A program made the position numbers and the translations under genes. 64,000 nucleotides of DNA, taken from assembly GCA_964469565.1 (NCBI GenBank), contig CAYXZD010000010.1, positions 72,664 to 136,663 of the forward strand, given 5' to 3'. The stretch comes from GCA-2720975 sp964469565 (GTDB lineage Bacteria > Planctomycetota > UBA1135 > GCA-002686595). The number at the start of each line of letters is the position of its first letter. Positions within the stretch are counted from its first letter, which is position 1. The notes beneath the pieces are model-generated. The model was not told the origin of the DNA and ran no database searches. It saw nothing but the letters and a program-made list of their open reading frames with translations. Shown here in pieces: positions 17,110 to 26,122 of this stretch.

Positions 17110-20043
17110 CTAGCTGGGTTGCTCGCCATCCGAATAGCCATATCCGTAGCCATAACCGTACTCCCCGCCGTAGGCACCCACGACTCTGCCCGTGTAGACC
17201 GCATTGAGAATCACACCCAGCAACTTGACATCGGCCCGTCGCAAGCGATTCACAGCACCGGACAAGACGCGCCCAGGGACGACCCCGGAGCGGTAGATCA
17301 AGAGCAGCGCATCAAGGTTGCTCGCAAAGTTGGCCACATCTGCAACCACGATGGCAGGGGGCAAGTCGAAGACGACTAAATCGTAGGATTCCTTGAACTC
17401 ATCGACGAGATCCAACGCCCGCTCCCCTGCAAGCAGCTCCCCAGAATGATGTGTCGGGCGCCCCGCCGGCAATACGCTCAGATTGTCGATCCCCACACTC
17501 TGCACACACTCCCGCCAGTCCTTGCCATCCTCGAGCACATCCGCAAACCCCGGTCCCCGAGAGATTGAGAAAAGCGTGTGCAATTGCGCCTTGCGCAGGT
17601 CGCCGTCCACGAGCAAGATCTTGCGCCCGACTTTGGCAAACACGATAGCAAGGTCAGCGTTGGTGACAGTCTTCCCTTCACCCTTCGTGCACGATGTGCA
17701 AGCGAGGGTCTTGAGAGCATCTTCCCCGTGCATGGCATGGCGCAAGGAAGCACGGATTGACCGGTAGGCTTCTGCCTGTGGGCCGTCCGGCGCAATCAGG
17801 ATAGGCAAGGCGCGTTGCGCCTTGCGAACCCCTGAAATACGCGTACGCCCGCGGGTGAAATCGGGAACCGCCCCAAGCACGGGCAGGCCGCTCACCCGCT
17901 CCACGTCGGCTTCGGTGTGAAGAGCCGCCCTCATGGCGTTACTGACCAGTCCCAGTGCACAGCCCAAGAGCAGCCCTAGGACGATTCCGAGGGCAATGAA
18001 GATCGTCGCACGGGGGAATGAGCGTGTATGGGGAGGTTGAGCGGGGTCAATCAGCACAGCGGCCGCCGAGGTAGCGGCGGCTGTGATTTGAGCCTCTTGT
18101 TCACTCTTCAACAAGAAAGCCACGATTTCTGAATGAGTCGACAGGTCCCGAGTCGCCTGAGCCAAGGTCAGTTGAGATTGCGGAAGATCACCCAAGCGTT
18201 GGTCCTGCTCGCGAATCTTTTCATCCACGGCACTCACTTGATCGGCGAGCCCATTGACCTGAGAGGTCAGGCTTGCCCGCACTCGCTGCCGCAAGGTACC
18301 CACGGCACGGTCAATCGTCCCGCGCTCGTTGGTTGGCCATGAGTCGATACTCGTCGAGTAATCCGCGAGCAAGCGCTCATACCCCGATCGTGTGGAGCGC
18401 GCACCAGCCAGTGAGGCTTCGGCTTGGGCCGTGATGGTGACCACGAGAGCGCTGCGGCTTGCGCTCAAGGTCTCCAGCACTGGGTTCCCCGGCATCAACT
18501 CAGCACTGGCCCGCGCTATCTCCCCGTCCAATTCAGCTAAGGACTTAAGATAGGATTCGAACTCCGACGGCCCGTTCCCCGGGGTGACGGTCTTCGGTGC
18601 GAGGGCTAGACGCGCCACTGCTGCACTATCCCCGGCCGCAATCGCCTTCAGGGCCAGTTCATAGGTTTGAATGGTGAGCGAAGTCTCGTCGACGAGTGCC
18701 CGCAGGCGCAGGTGCTCGGCCTGCAAGAGTTGCTTATACCCCTGAACATCTGTCCGATCGAGTCGAAGGGACTCTGCCTCCAGAATGGAGAGTTCCTGAA
18801 TATACCCCAGGGCCAAGAGGTTGGGCGTCTCCTTCCCCAATCGGGCCAGGCCCTCGTAATCCCCGCGGTCAAGGAGTCCTAGCGCCTGGTTGAGAACCGT
18901 GCGGGCTAGGTCGAGCTGAGTGCTTTGAAGTTCGAGGGCGGCAATTTGGTCAATGATCGCCTTGGCCGAATCCGTCAGGGAAATGGTCTGAGGGTTGGCG
19001 CTTTGGAGATCCGCCACGCGCTTTTCAGCCTGCTCCAGTGAGTCCAACTGTTCGAGCAATTGCCTGCGAATGAACCCAAGCGTCCGCTCGGCCTTGAGGC
19101 GCCCAATCTGCACACTGCGCCGAATATAGTTCTTCGCTAGGGCATTGGCAGTCTCCGCCGCGCGATAGGGGCATGAGTCCTCCACCTTCACATTGACCAC
19201 ATTGGTTTTCCGACCAGATTCTGAGGCCGACGTGCGCTCCATGAGTCGCTCAACGGCGGTCGCCTCTGAGTGTCTCTTGACCCGGTAGGTCTGCCCAGCA
19301 AAGGCGCCGATGGCCCGTAAACGCAGGGTCTGATTGAACACCTCAAAGGCCTCGTTGGGAGTGTAGCTGCGCTCAACCCAATCCTCATGCAGCGCCCCCC
19401 CATAGGAATCTGCCAACAAATACCCACCATGGATGGCCACGCGTACAGTGCCCTCATCCACAAAGTGAACATCCAAGGCGGGGGCCAGATCGGGGTCATC
19501 CTCATGACCCGGCGCTGGAGCCATCCACGCACGCAGGCGGTGGGACTCGGGCTTCTCACCCCAGATACGCCGCACCATGCCACGCGCCGGTCGAAGGTCG
19601 AAGGCATCGACAATTGTGTTCAGCCCCATCCCCTCCATACTCGTCGTGTCACCAGCGGCGACGGGGTCAAAATCAGCGGCGGTCTCATCAAACAGGACAG
19701 GGTTCAGTGTGCGCGAAGATGGAGGCGCCGCCGTCACCGCAGCGAGAGAACGGGAACGAATCAAGGCGATCTCAGCCTCCGCAGCCGGATCTGCCGTCAG
19801 GCTGGCCAACTCAGAGAGCACGCCACCCGTGGCCTCGTCTTGCTCCAAGAGCAGAGTTGCGCTCGCTTTGTATTGGGGCGTGCGAGTCCCCACCCAGAGA
19901 ATCGTGAGCAGAGTCACGACCAGGGTCACAACGCCAACCAACCTGTGTTGACGGGCGAGAATCTGAACGATCTCACCCAAGTGAATGGTGTCATCGGCTG
20001 GAGTTTGGCCGCCGTAGCCGTGGGTTGGGGTTTCCGTGGTCAT
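17110..20043 (-). CDS. Wzc-like polysaccharide co-polymerase / tyrosine autokinase (BY-kinase)
   Basis: 977-aa inner-membrane protein for exopolysaccharide or capsule chain-length control. The first membrane span lies at about residues 35-52, followed by a Wzz domain, a long periplasmic coiled-coil region (about 270-620), a second span near 680-705 and then the cytoplasmic kinase. BY-kinase motifs: Walker A CTKGEGKT (near 784-791), Walker A' ILLVDGDLR and Walker B VVFDLPP. The C-terminus is a Tyr cluster, EYGYGYGYGYSD, the expected autophosphorylation tail. Wza-like export protein lies 75 bp upstream, and an initiating sugar transferase lies nearby, which supports a polysaccharide locus. No low-molecular-weight Tyr phosphatase is seen. 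Larger than typical Wzc (about 720 aa) because of the extended periplasmic part. Confidence 0.93.
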   Translation of the reverse strand: MTTETPTHGYGGQTPADDTIHLGEIVQILARQHRLVGVVTLVVTLLTILWVGTRTPQYKASATLLLEQDEATGGVLSELASLTADPAAEAEIALIRSRSLAAVTAAPPSSRTLNPVLFDETAADFDPVAAGDTTSMEGMGLNTIVDAFDLRPARGMVRRIWGEKPESHRLRAWMAPAPGHEDDPDLAPALDVHFVDEGTVRVAIHGGYLLADSYGGALHEDWVERSYTPNEAFEVFNQTLRLRAIGAFAGQTYRVKRHSEATAVERLMERTSASESGRKTNVVNVKVEDSCPYRAAETANALAKNYIRRSVQIGRLKAERTLGFIRRQLLEQLDSLEQAEKRVADLQSANPQTISLTDSAKAIIDQIAALELQSTQLDLARTVLNQALGLLDRGDYEGLARLGKETPNLLALGYIQELSILEAESLRLDRTDVQGYKQLLQAEHLRLRALVDETSLTIQTYELALKAIAAGDSAAVARLALAPKTVTPGNGPSEFESYLKSLAELDGEIARASAELMPGNPVLETLSASRSALVVTITAQAEASLAGARSTRSGYERLLADYSTSIDSWPTNERGTIDRAVGTLRQRVRASLTSQVNGLADQVSAVDEKIREQDQRLGDLPQSQLTLAQATRDLSTHSEIVAFLLKSEQEAQITAAATSAAAVLIDPAQPPHTRSFPRATIFIALGIVLGLLLGCALGLVSNAMRAALHTEADVERVSGLPVLGAVPDFTRGRTRISGVRKAQRALPILIAPDGPQAEAYRSIRASLRHAMHGEDALKTLACTSCTKGEGKTVTNADLAIVFAKVGRKILLVDGDLRKAQLHTLFSISRGPGFADVLEDGKDWRECVQSVGIDNLSVLPAGRPTHHSGELLAGERALDLVDEFKESYDLVVFDLPPAIVVADVANFASNLDALLLIYRSGVVPGRVLSGAVNRLRRADVKLLGVILNAVYTGRVVGAYGGEYGYGYGYGYSDGEQPS

Positions 20044-20118
20044 GTATTCTGCAAGCGAGTCGGGGGGGGCGAGGGTGGCGTGAGCAGGGCACCCACACCT
20101 TCACGAGTGACTCTCGCG

Positions 20119-20853
20119 TCAATCTTGATAGAGGCGGTCATAAGCCAAGGCCAACGAAGCAATCTGGCTGAGAGTAAAGCCCACCCCTTGGAGATAGGGC
20201 AGGGTGGATTCCCTGAAGACGCCCACGCCAGATTTTTGGACAAACAGCATGTCCCCCGGAAGTACTTGGATCAGGCCATCGGGGCCGAGGGTTTGAGCAT
20301 TGAAGGGGATCACATTGATATCACTCTCGCCATGCTTGCGAATGACAAAGGCGCGCACGTCGTTCGCACCGGGAAGGAGGCCGCCCCCTAAGGAGAGCGC
20401 CTCCAGGGCTGACAGCGGACGATCCATCGGATATGCGCCCGTGTTCTTGATTTCCCCAAACAAATAGAATCTGCGCGATTGGTACTCGAGCACCGAAACA
20501 CTGACCGATGGATTGCGCAGGCTGGAGCCCAGGCGATCCTCAATCAAACTTGCAGCTTCGCCCACGGAGAGGCCCTCGACCTTGACAACTCCGGCGAGTG
20601 GCAGACTTAGGGTCCCATCTGGCGCTACCCGCACGCCGCTGATGGGGGTCGACGCCTGAGCGTGGCCGTACACGTTGACATGCAACAGATCACTCGGGCC
20701 CAGGGTAAAAGCATCTCGAGCCGGTGATGCGGCAACGGCAGGAGGCTGTCCGACGTCGATGCTTGCCAGGGGAGCCGGGGGCGCACTGCACGCACCCATG
20801 AATAGACAGCCGCTGATGAAGACTCGGGCAAGAATGGGCTGGTGTAGATTCAT
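20119..20853 (-). CDS. Polysaccharide export lipoprotein (Wza-like, Poly_export + SLBB)
   Basis: Outer-membrane polysaccharide export protein. The ATG at 20853 gives a lipoprotein signal with lipobox FMGAC, which supports this start over one 30 bp upstream. The Poly_export domain begins with LGPSDLLHVNVYGH and continues VAPDGTLSLPLAGVVKVEGLSVGEA, the standard pattern. An SLBB beta-grasp domain follows (FYLFGEIKNTGAYPM, then SALEALSLGGGLLP). At 244 aa it is shorter than E. coli Wza (379 aa) and has one SLBB unit plus a short tail, so it may need a separate outer-membrane pore. It precedes the Wzc-like gene in the same operon. Confidence 0.93.
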   Translation of the reverse strand: MNLHQPILARVFISGCLFMGACSAPPAPLASIDVGQPPAVAASPARDAFTLGPSDLLHVNVYGHAQASTPISGVRVAPDGTLSLPLAGVVKVEGLSVGEAASLIEDRLGSSLRNPSVSVSVLEYQSRRFYLFGEIKNTGAYPMDRPLSALEALSLGGGLLPGANDVRAFVIRKHGESDINVIPFNAQTLGPDGLIQVLPGDMLFVQKSGVGVFRESTLPYLQGVGFTLSQIASLALAYDRLYQD

Positions 20854-21183
20854 AGGTTTCTGGGGCGGGATGGAATCACACAAGTTCTGAGATACGAAGG
20901 CAAGGGGGGGCGTGCAGGCCTAGTGGAGTTGAGGCAGGGACGCCACGTGGACCCCGGCGCTCCCTCGCCGCGGTTCACCAGTGCCATGTCCCTCCAATGG
21001 GCCAGAGGTATTATTACCCCGTAGCGCCGGTCCAAACAAGAATCGGATCCCCAGGGAAACGCTCGCTGATCTCCGCATTCAATCTGAATATCGGGGCACA
21101 ATTCGGGCCTGAGTTTGCCTAGCCAACTTCCACACAGCATGCGCCAATTGAGAGTGGCACCCCGGGAGTGACCCTACCAGTGT
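20854..21183. other. Intergenic region between phosphatase gene and export lipoprotein
   Basis: 330 bp on the minus-strand path, presumably carrying the promoter of the exopolysaccharide operon. I see no strong -35/-10 pair, hairpin terminator or small gene that I can defend. Confidence 0.4.
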
Positions 21184-21924
21184 TCAGGGCGAGGCGTATT
21201 TGCGCTGCGCAGCCACCGATTGCAGCTCATCCCTCTCCGGGCAATAGGCCGTCAACCGCCCCCCGTAGACACATCCGGTGTCCACCCCCATGGCCACAAC
21301 GAGCCCCCCCACCCGCTGCACCCGTGCCGTCTTCGAAGGTGTATGGCCAAAAACGACCAGATTGGGGCCCGAATAGCGCTCATACCAGTAGGGCTTGCCC
21401 CGCTGGGGCAAGCGGCGCAGGGAAGTGAGTTCCTCGCGATGATGATCCTCTGGATGACGCCCGGGCAACAGACCCGCATGCACCACGCACCAGGGGCGCT
21501 GATCGGGTGTCATGCCTGAACCGGCAATCTCTGCGTGTTCGGAGAAGAAGCCCGCATGCCCCTGCAGGAATCGCAAGACATCAGCTCTGCGCTCTTCGGG
21601 GACATGGCAAGGGCGTCCACCATCACCTGCCATGTCCTCTGGCGCCAGATTCTCAAACTCAGTTCGTAGAGGCGGTCGATCGGAACCGTCAACCTGCTGG
21701 GGCGCGAGTCCAAACCGATCGAGCATGCGCATTTCGTGATTCCCAAGAATGAATCTCGCCCCGACAGACTCCATGAGGTCGAGGACTCCGACTGGATCGG
21801 GGCCCCGATGGAATAGATCTCCAACGCTGACGACGGAGTCGCTCGGTTGCAATTCCAATTGCGAAAGCAGAGATGAGAATTCCTCGGAACACCCATGAAT
21901 ATCGCCCACGATCCAAGTCGCCAT
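21184..21924 (-). CDS. PPP-family metallophosphoesterase / serine-threonine phosphatase
   Basis: 246-aa cytoplasmic phosphoesterase with the three PPP metal motifs close to the N-terminus: GDIHGC (residues 7-12), GDLFHRGPD (about 36-44) and GNHE (about 60-63). Later histidines fit the fourth metal site (HAGLLPG and FGHTP). This arrangement matches bacterial PrpA/ApaH-like enzymes, which act on phosphoproteins or diadenosine polyphosphates. The gene lies between the polysaccharide export operon and the sugar transferase, so reversing BY-kinase or Ser/Thr phosphorylation is conceivable, but that is inference from position only. Confidence 0.9.
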   Translation of the reverse strand: MATWIVGDIHGCSEEFSSLLSQLELQPSDSVVSVGDLFHRGPDPVGVLDLMESVGARFILGNHEMRMLDRFGLAPQQVDGSDRPPLRTEFENLAPEDMAGDGGRPCHVPEERRADVLRFLQGHAGFFSEHAEIAGSGMTPDQRPWCVVHAGLLPGRHPEDHHREELTSLRRLPQRGKPYWYERYSGPNLVVFGHTPSKTARVQRVGGLVVAMGVDTGCVYGGRLTAYCPERDELQSVAAQRKYASP

Positions 21925-22341
21925 ATCATGAGCCTACCTTGTAGGGCCATCCCGAACCAACCACCGATGCCTGTGAACCGCACCGTTAGTGGGGAGGTGA
22001 CTAGCACAATTACCTAAAGAGGAAACTTTTTTGGTTTTGCCTGTCACTGGACAACCGGAATCGAACTTTATCCCAACACCCCAAGCAGTAATCATTACGG
22101 ATCGCATGACGTGCATCCGCACCGATTTCAGGATGCCCCAACGAATTGAGGCCGGCCTGGATTGAATGTGGAATCGGGGTGGCCGGAATTGTACGCTCAA
22201 GACGAGTGACCCACTTTCCATGGGGCACCCACCGATATCAATCGCCGCAATAGCTCCGTTCTATTCCCAACTCTTGCCTTGAAACACCCCATGGGAGGGG
22301 GTGTTTTCCTGAGCAGGTCTCACTCGCTTCTACAACTCGCC
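21925..22341. other. Divergent intergenic region upstream of sugar transferase
   Basis: About 417 bp between divergent phosphatase and sugar transferase genes. Part of it (about 22010-22110) is more A/T-rich than its surroundings, as expected of a promoter region, but I cannot place a specific promoter. The last 60 bp contain a strong hairpin listed separately. Confidence 0.5.
22282..22306 (+). promoter_or_regulatory. Strong hairpin in the leader of the sugar transferase gene
   Basis: AAACACCCC at 22282-22290 pairs perfectly with GGGGTGTTT at 22298-22306 around a 7-nt loop, followed by TCC. It sits 36 bp before the preferred start codon at 22342. It looks like an intrinsic terminator or attenuator without a long U-tract. 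If the ATG at 22279 were used, the hairpin would lie within codons 2-10. Confidence 0.55.
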
Positions 22342-23343
22342 ATGACTGATTCCACCTCCCAACACCCAAACCCCAAGAACCCTTCCAAGCGAGGGGGACC
22401 GACGTTGAGATCGGCCGCCCCCAATGAGGGAATACTCCTCGGCCCGGGGTCGCAATCCGCCGGGCAGGGCACCGGGGTAGCCCCCCAGCGATTGACCACG
22501 GGCTCATCACAGGAACCAGAATTGGTACCAGAATCGGTACCAGAATCGGTACCACAACTGGCCCCCACCAAGGGCCCGCGCCCAATCGGGACGGGCCATC
22601 CGGCTCATATCGACGAGCTGCAAGGCCCTCAGCAAGCCCTCGATCCAAGCACGGACCTCGAACCCAGTGATCACGACTGGACGGCCTTGCACCCCTCGGG
22701 AGGCTACGCACGAATCGGACGGCCTCTCTTGAATGGACTGCTGCTGATCGTTTCCCTGCCCGTTGTTCTCTGCCTCCTTCCCCCACTCTGGATCATCAAC
22801 GCGATTCTCGTGCGGTCGTTCCGCCATGCCATTTTCTGCCAAACGCGAATCGGAAAGCGGGGCCAGCCCTTCACGCTCTACAAGCTCTGCACAATGACAC
22901 CAGCCGCAGGAAGTGAAGGAGAGCACTGGAGGAATGGTGACGAGGGCCGTGTAACCCCCTTCGGGCGGTTCCTCCGGCGCACCCACCTCGATGAGCTACC
23001 CCAGCTTCTCAACATCCTGCGTGGAGAGATGACATTCATCGGCCCTCGTCCGGAGATGGTCGAAGCTCACGAATTCGGGTGTAGGGCCGTCCCTGAATTT
23101 GGCCGGCGCAATGCACTGAGGCCGGGCATCACTGGCCTAGCACAGGTCACAGCCGGCTATGCAGGTCACGATGCGCACATGTATCAACGCAAATACGAAT
23201 TGGACGAGAGCTACCGCCTTAGCTACAGCTTGCGCGGGGACTTGGGGATCCTACTGCGGACGGGAATGTGGGTGATGCGCATGCGAGGTTGGCGCAACGA
23301 TGCCCAGCAAGCTGAGAAACCCTCTACGCCCCACCCTGCTTGA
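22342..23343 (+). CDS. Bacterial sugar transferase (polyprenyl-phosphate hexose-1-phosphate transferase)
   Basis: Initiating membrane enzyme that moves a sugar-1-phosphate onto undecaprenyl phosphate for exopolysaccharide or O-antigen assembly. After about 125 Pro/Ser/Gln-rich residues comes a hydrophobic hairpin (LLLIVSLPVVLCLLPPLW), then the catalytic core: FCQTRIGKRGQPFTLYK, RVTPFGRFLRRTHLDELPQ (the usual Asp-Glu pair), NILRGEMTFIGPRPE, LRPGITGLAQV and YELDESY. This is the single-domain type, without the N-terminal Rossmann part of WbaP/WcaJ. The ATG at 22342 is chosen over 22279 because a leader hairpin sits between them. The N-terminus contains a 12-bp repeat that encodes PESV. It goes with the Wza/Wzc genes on the other strand. 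Confidence 0.92.
   Translation: MTDSTSQHPNPKNPSKRGGPTLRSAAPNEGILLGPGSQSAGQGTGVAPQRLTTGSSQEPELVPESVPESVPQLAPTKGPRPIGTGHPAHIDELQGPQQALDPSTDLEPSDHDWTALHPSGGYARIGRPLLNGLLLIVSLPVVLCLLPPLWIINAILVRSFRHAIFCQTRIGKRGQPFTLYKLCTMTPAAGSEGEHWRNGDEGRVTPFGRFLRRTHLDELPQLLNILRGEMTFIGPRPEMVEAHEFGCRAVPEFGRRNALRPGITGLAQVTAGYAGHDAHMYQRKYELDESYRLSYSLRGDLGILLRTGMWVMRMRGWRNDAQQAEKPSTPHPA
22516..22551 (+). repeat. Three 12-bp in-frame tandem repeats
   Basis: CCAGAATTGGTA followed by two exact copies of CCAGAATCGGTA encode PELV-PESV-PESV in the low-complexity N-terminus of the sugar transferase. Being a multiple of 3, copy changes would keep the frame. Confidence 0.85.
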
Positions 23344-23475
23344 GGGTCCGGATTCGCTGAATCATCGAAGAGACCGGTCTATGGGGCCTGCCTAGTTCTT
23401 TTGCTTCCCCAGCCCCCCGGCACCCCCAGTTTCGTCGGATTCCTGGGCACCTCAGTTCGCGGGGCTAGCGGTCCG

Positions 23476-24912
23476 TTAGACCGTGACGAGACCTTGATCC
23501 CCGACCAACGCCGCATGCTGGACCAGGAGCGGTTCAACCTCGGTGGCAATGAAATCGAGCACCTGTTCGGGTGCCCGGCCCACGTAGCGGCTTCCGTCCA
23601 AGAGATCATCGAGGTTCTCTGCCAAGGCCGCGAAGGCAGGGTCGGCAGCCAAGCGATCCTTCATGGTGTTTTCACCGCCCTCCTTGATCAGCGCGGCTGC
23701 CTCATGGGAATGAACACGGATGCGTTCATGCAAGTCTTGGCGGTCTCCACCGGCCTTGACGGCCTCCATGAGCAAGTTTTCAGAGGCTAGGAAGGGCAAC
23801 TCCGCATCGAGGTTGCGTCTCACGATGGCAGGATTGACCACCAGCCCTCCGGCCACATCGAGGTACAGGTTGAGAATTGCATCCACCCCCAAGAAACACT
23901 CCGCAAGTGCAAGGCGGCGATTCGCAGAGTCGTCTAGAGTGCGCTCCAACCACTGATTGGCTGCCGTGTGAGCCGTGTTGCCCAGCGCTTCCATCACAAA
24001 TCTCGACAGAGCACAGATGCGCTCACTTCGCATGGGATTGCGCTTCCAAGGCATGGCTGAAGAACCGATTTGGTGCTTGCCAAAAGGCTCTTCCAGTTCA
24101 CGTCGGTTGGCCAACAAGCGCAAGTCTGTGGCGAACTTGTGCGCCGATTGAGCAATCGACGACAGGACCTGGCAAACACGGAAATCCAGCTGTCGGGGGT
24201 AGGTCTGCCCAGTCACTCCAAATGTTCGCTCAAAGCCCATGCTCTTGGTGACTAGACGGTCGAGTTCACGCACCTTCTCGTGGTCACCATCAAACAGTTC
24301 TAAAAAGGACGCCTGAGTACCCGTCGTCCCCTTGACCCCACGGAAACGCACGCTGGACTCGGCGTGGTCTAAATCCTCCAGATCATGCACCAAGTCTTGG
24401 ATCCAAAGACAGGCTCGTTTACCCACAGTCGTCGCCTGGGCGGGTTGATAATGGGTGAACCCCAAGGTCGGCAGATCCCGCCACTCTACCGCGAAGGACC
24501 GGAGTTTATCGAGCAGACTGACGAGCTGTGCTCGCACAAGGCGCAAGCCATCACGCAAGAGGATGAGATCCGTGTTGTCCCCTACATAACAGGAGGTCGC
24601 TCCCAGGTGGATGATCCCACGGGCTTGCGGGCATTGGTCGCCAAATGCATGGACATGGGCCATGACATCATGGCGCAGTTTTGCCTCGTACCGTCCAGCT
24701 GATTCAAGGTCCACGTCATCGAGATGGGCGCGCATCTCTTCCAGCTGATCGTCGCGAATCTCCAACCCGAGCGCCTGTTCAGACTCAGCCAAGGCCAGCC
24801 ACAGCTTTCGCCAAGTGGTGAACTTCTTGTCATCCGAGAAGTTGTGCCGCATAGCAGCACCGGCGTAGCGGGTGGAAAGTGGGCTCTGGTAGCTCTGTGG
24901 GTCTGGATTCAC
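23476..24912 (-). CDS. purB: Adenylosuccinate lyase
   Basis: Cytoplasmic enzyme of purine synthesis that cleaves SAICAR and adenylosuccinate with release of fumarate. Superfamily signature GSSAMPWKRNP is present (the flexible catalytic loop), along with GATSCYVGDNTD, FTHYQPAQATT and the substrate-binding segment near KGTTGTQAS. The length of 478 aa and the MPWKRNP variant match the eukaryote-like branch of PurB. The start is GTG at 24912 with AGGAGTG about 9 bases upstream. That Shine-Dalgarno is part of a threefold repeat (separate entry). No other purine gene is adjacent. Confidence 0.97.
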   Translation of the reverse strand: MNPDPQSYQSPLSTRYAGAAMRHNFSDDKKFTTWRKLWLALAESEQALGLEIRDDQLEEMRAHLDDVDLESAGRYEAKLRHDVMAHVHAFGDQCPQARGIIHLGATSCYVGDNTDLILLRDGLRLVRAQLVSLLDKLRSFAVEWRDLPTLGFTHYQPAQATTVGKRACLWIQDLVHDLEDLDHAESSVRFRGVKGTTGTQASFLELFDGDHEKVRELDRLVTKSMGFERTFGVTGQTYPRQLDFRVCQVLSSIAQSAHKFATDLRLLANRRELEEPFGKHQIGSSAMPWKRNPMRSERICALSRFVMEALGNTAHTAANQWLERTLDDSANRRLALAECFLGVDAILNLYLDVAGGLVVNPAIVRRNLDAELPFLASENLLMEAVKAGGDRQDLHERIRVHSHEAAALIKEGGENTMKDRLAADPAFAALAENLDDLLDGSRYVGRAPEQVLDFIATEVEPLLVQHAALVGDQGLVTV

Positions 24913-24920
24913 GGTTCAAA

Positions 24921-24966
24921 CACTCCTGGGTCGGGGCACTCCTGGGTAGGGCACTCCTAGGTCGGG
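24921..24966 (-). repeat. Triplicated 15-16 bp repeat containing the purB Shine-Dalgarno
   Basis: On the plus strand CACTCCTGGGTCGGGG (24921), CACTCCTGGGTAGGG (24937) and CACTCCTAGGTCGGG (24952). On the purB strand each unit carries AGGAGTG, so the leader has three consecutive ribosome-binding-like sites of which only the last is at the right distance from the GTG start. Confidence 0.8.
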
Positions 24967-25010
24967 ATCGGGGGGAACCAGTCTATCCCCTTCCCATCCC
25001 TGGCTCTGCC

Positions 25011-25634
25011 CTAGACAGCGAAGAACGTGAAGCTGGCAGCGAGGGCACACAGTAGACACCCATAGAGCACCCTCCCCACAAACCCCGCCCGGGTGGCCTC
25101 GGGGTCGGAGAGGTAGGCACCCACCTTGAGAGTGCAAAACACACCCGTGACATCGGTCAACCAATCAAGTGGAGATGAGTGCCTACCGGGAACAAAGAGC
25201 TGGTGAAGCTCATCGACCATGGCATACCCCAAGGCCATCGCAGTCTGCCAGCGCAGGACTAGGGGCTCAAATTTGACCCAACCGCTGTCACGCACAGCGG
25301 TGGGAATGAGCAAGAGTGTGAGGATCCCGTACTCGAAGGCGTGGGCCAGATTGGCCACATAGGAGAGGGACAAGCCAGGATCCTCGCCAAGCGGGTCCTC
25401 CAAGCCGCTAACGAACCAAATGAGCCCCATCCAGATTCCCGGCAGCACCCACGCAACGGCACGCGGCTGCTTGAGCAGTAGAAGTCCCAACCAGCGGAAG
25501 AACCCTAGGAGACCCCCTCCCAATTCCCGCCCCCCCTTTTCCGAATCGCCGAGGTAGTACTCTTCTGCAAAGTCACCAGTGGAGGTCGGCTTTGCAGGCC
25601 GCCCTCGTGTACCTAGTTCAACTGGCCGCGCCAT
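25011..25634 (-). CDS. VanZ-like family membrane protein
   Basis: Integral membrane protein of about 207 aa with the VanZ pattern: a first hydrophobic segment (VLPGIWMGLIWFVSG), then ANLAHAFEYGILTLLL, then DELHQLFVPGRHSSPLDWLTDVTG, then a final membrane span. The conserved His, Glu and Asp residues in DELHQ and DWLTD are intact. VanZ proteins are linked to teicoplanin tolerance in some Firmicutes, but most, including isolated ones like this, have no assigned function. The ATG at 25634 is preferred over 25655; either way the start overlaps the end of the upstream ATPase gene (by 17 bp for 25634), implying coupling. Confidence 0.88.
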   Translation of the reverse strand: MARPVELGTRGRPAKPTSTGDFAEEYYLGDSEKGGRELGGGLLGFFRWLGLLLLKQPRAVAWVLPGIWMGLIWFVSGLEDPLGEDPGLSLSYVANLAHAFEYGILTLLLIPTAVRDSGWVKFEPLVLRWQTAMALGYAMVDELHQLFVPGRHSSPLDWLTDVTGVFCTLKVGAYLSDPEATRAGFVGRVLYGCLLCALAASFTFFAV

Positions 25635-26115
25635 GTGCTTGTTCAACCTCCACAAGGATGCCCATCCCCCCCGGTGCCGAATGAATTCCTAGCCTAGTCA
25701 CCATTTCAGCCAACAAGAATAGCCCACGGCCTCGCTCATTGAGGGTCCCAGGTTTCCCCGAACTCGCCCGCCTTACCTGCTCGCGAAGTTCGTCCACATC
25801 CGTATTGCCACGATCCACCACCTGCAATTCCCAGCATTGTGGCTCCAAGCGCAAACTAACCCGTACCTGCGCCCCAACCTGCACATCGGCCACCTCCCGT
25901 GCCGCCCCCCCCCCGTGGTCAATCGCATTGTCGATCAGTTCACCGACCACAAACTCCAGCGTCGCCAACTCGTCGCCCACCAAGCCGTGTCCTTGGGCGA
26001 ATGATCGCACAGCAGCCCGGGCCCGCCGGCCGATGGCATGGGCAGCCGGAAACTCCAAACTCAGATGGGGCCCCTGCTCAATCCGTCCAAGATCATCCGT
26101 CCCCAAATCAATCAT
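25618..26115 (-). CDS. RsbW-like anti-sigma factor type HATPase
   Basis: 165-aa GHKL ATPase of the serine-kinase/anti-sigma type (HATPase_c_2). The N-box is visible as VGELIDNAIDHGGG and the G-box as NERGRGLFLLAEMV; VVDRG lies between. Such proteins phosphorylate an STAS anti-anti-sigma partner or bind a sigma factor. No STAS or PP2C gene is present in the window. It lies 7 bp downstream of nadC and overlaps the VanZ-like gene, so all three are probably one transcript. Confidence 0.88.
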   Translation of the reverse strand: MIDLGTDDLGRIEQGPHLSLEFPAAHAIGRRARAAVRSFAQGHGLVGDELATLEFVVGELIDNAIDHGGGAAREVADVQVGAQVRVSLRLEPQCWELQVVDRGNTDVDELREQVRRASSGKPGTLNERGRGLFLLAEMVTRLGIHSAPGGMGILVEVEQAHGAAS

Positions 26116-26122
26116 CCCCCCA

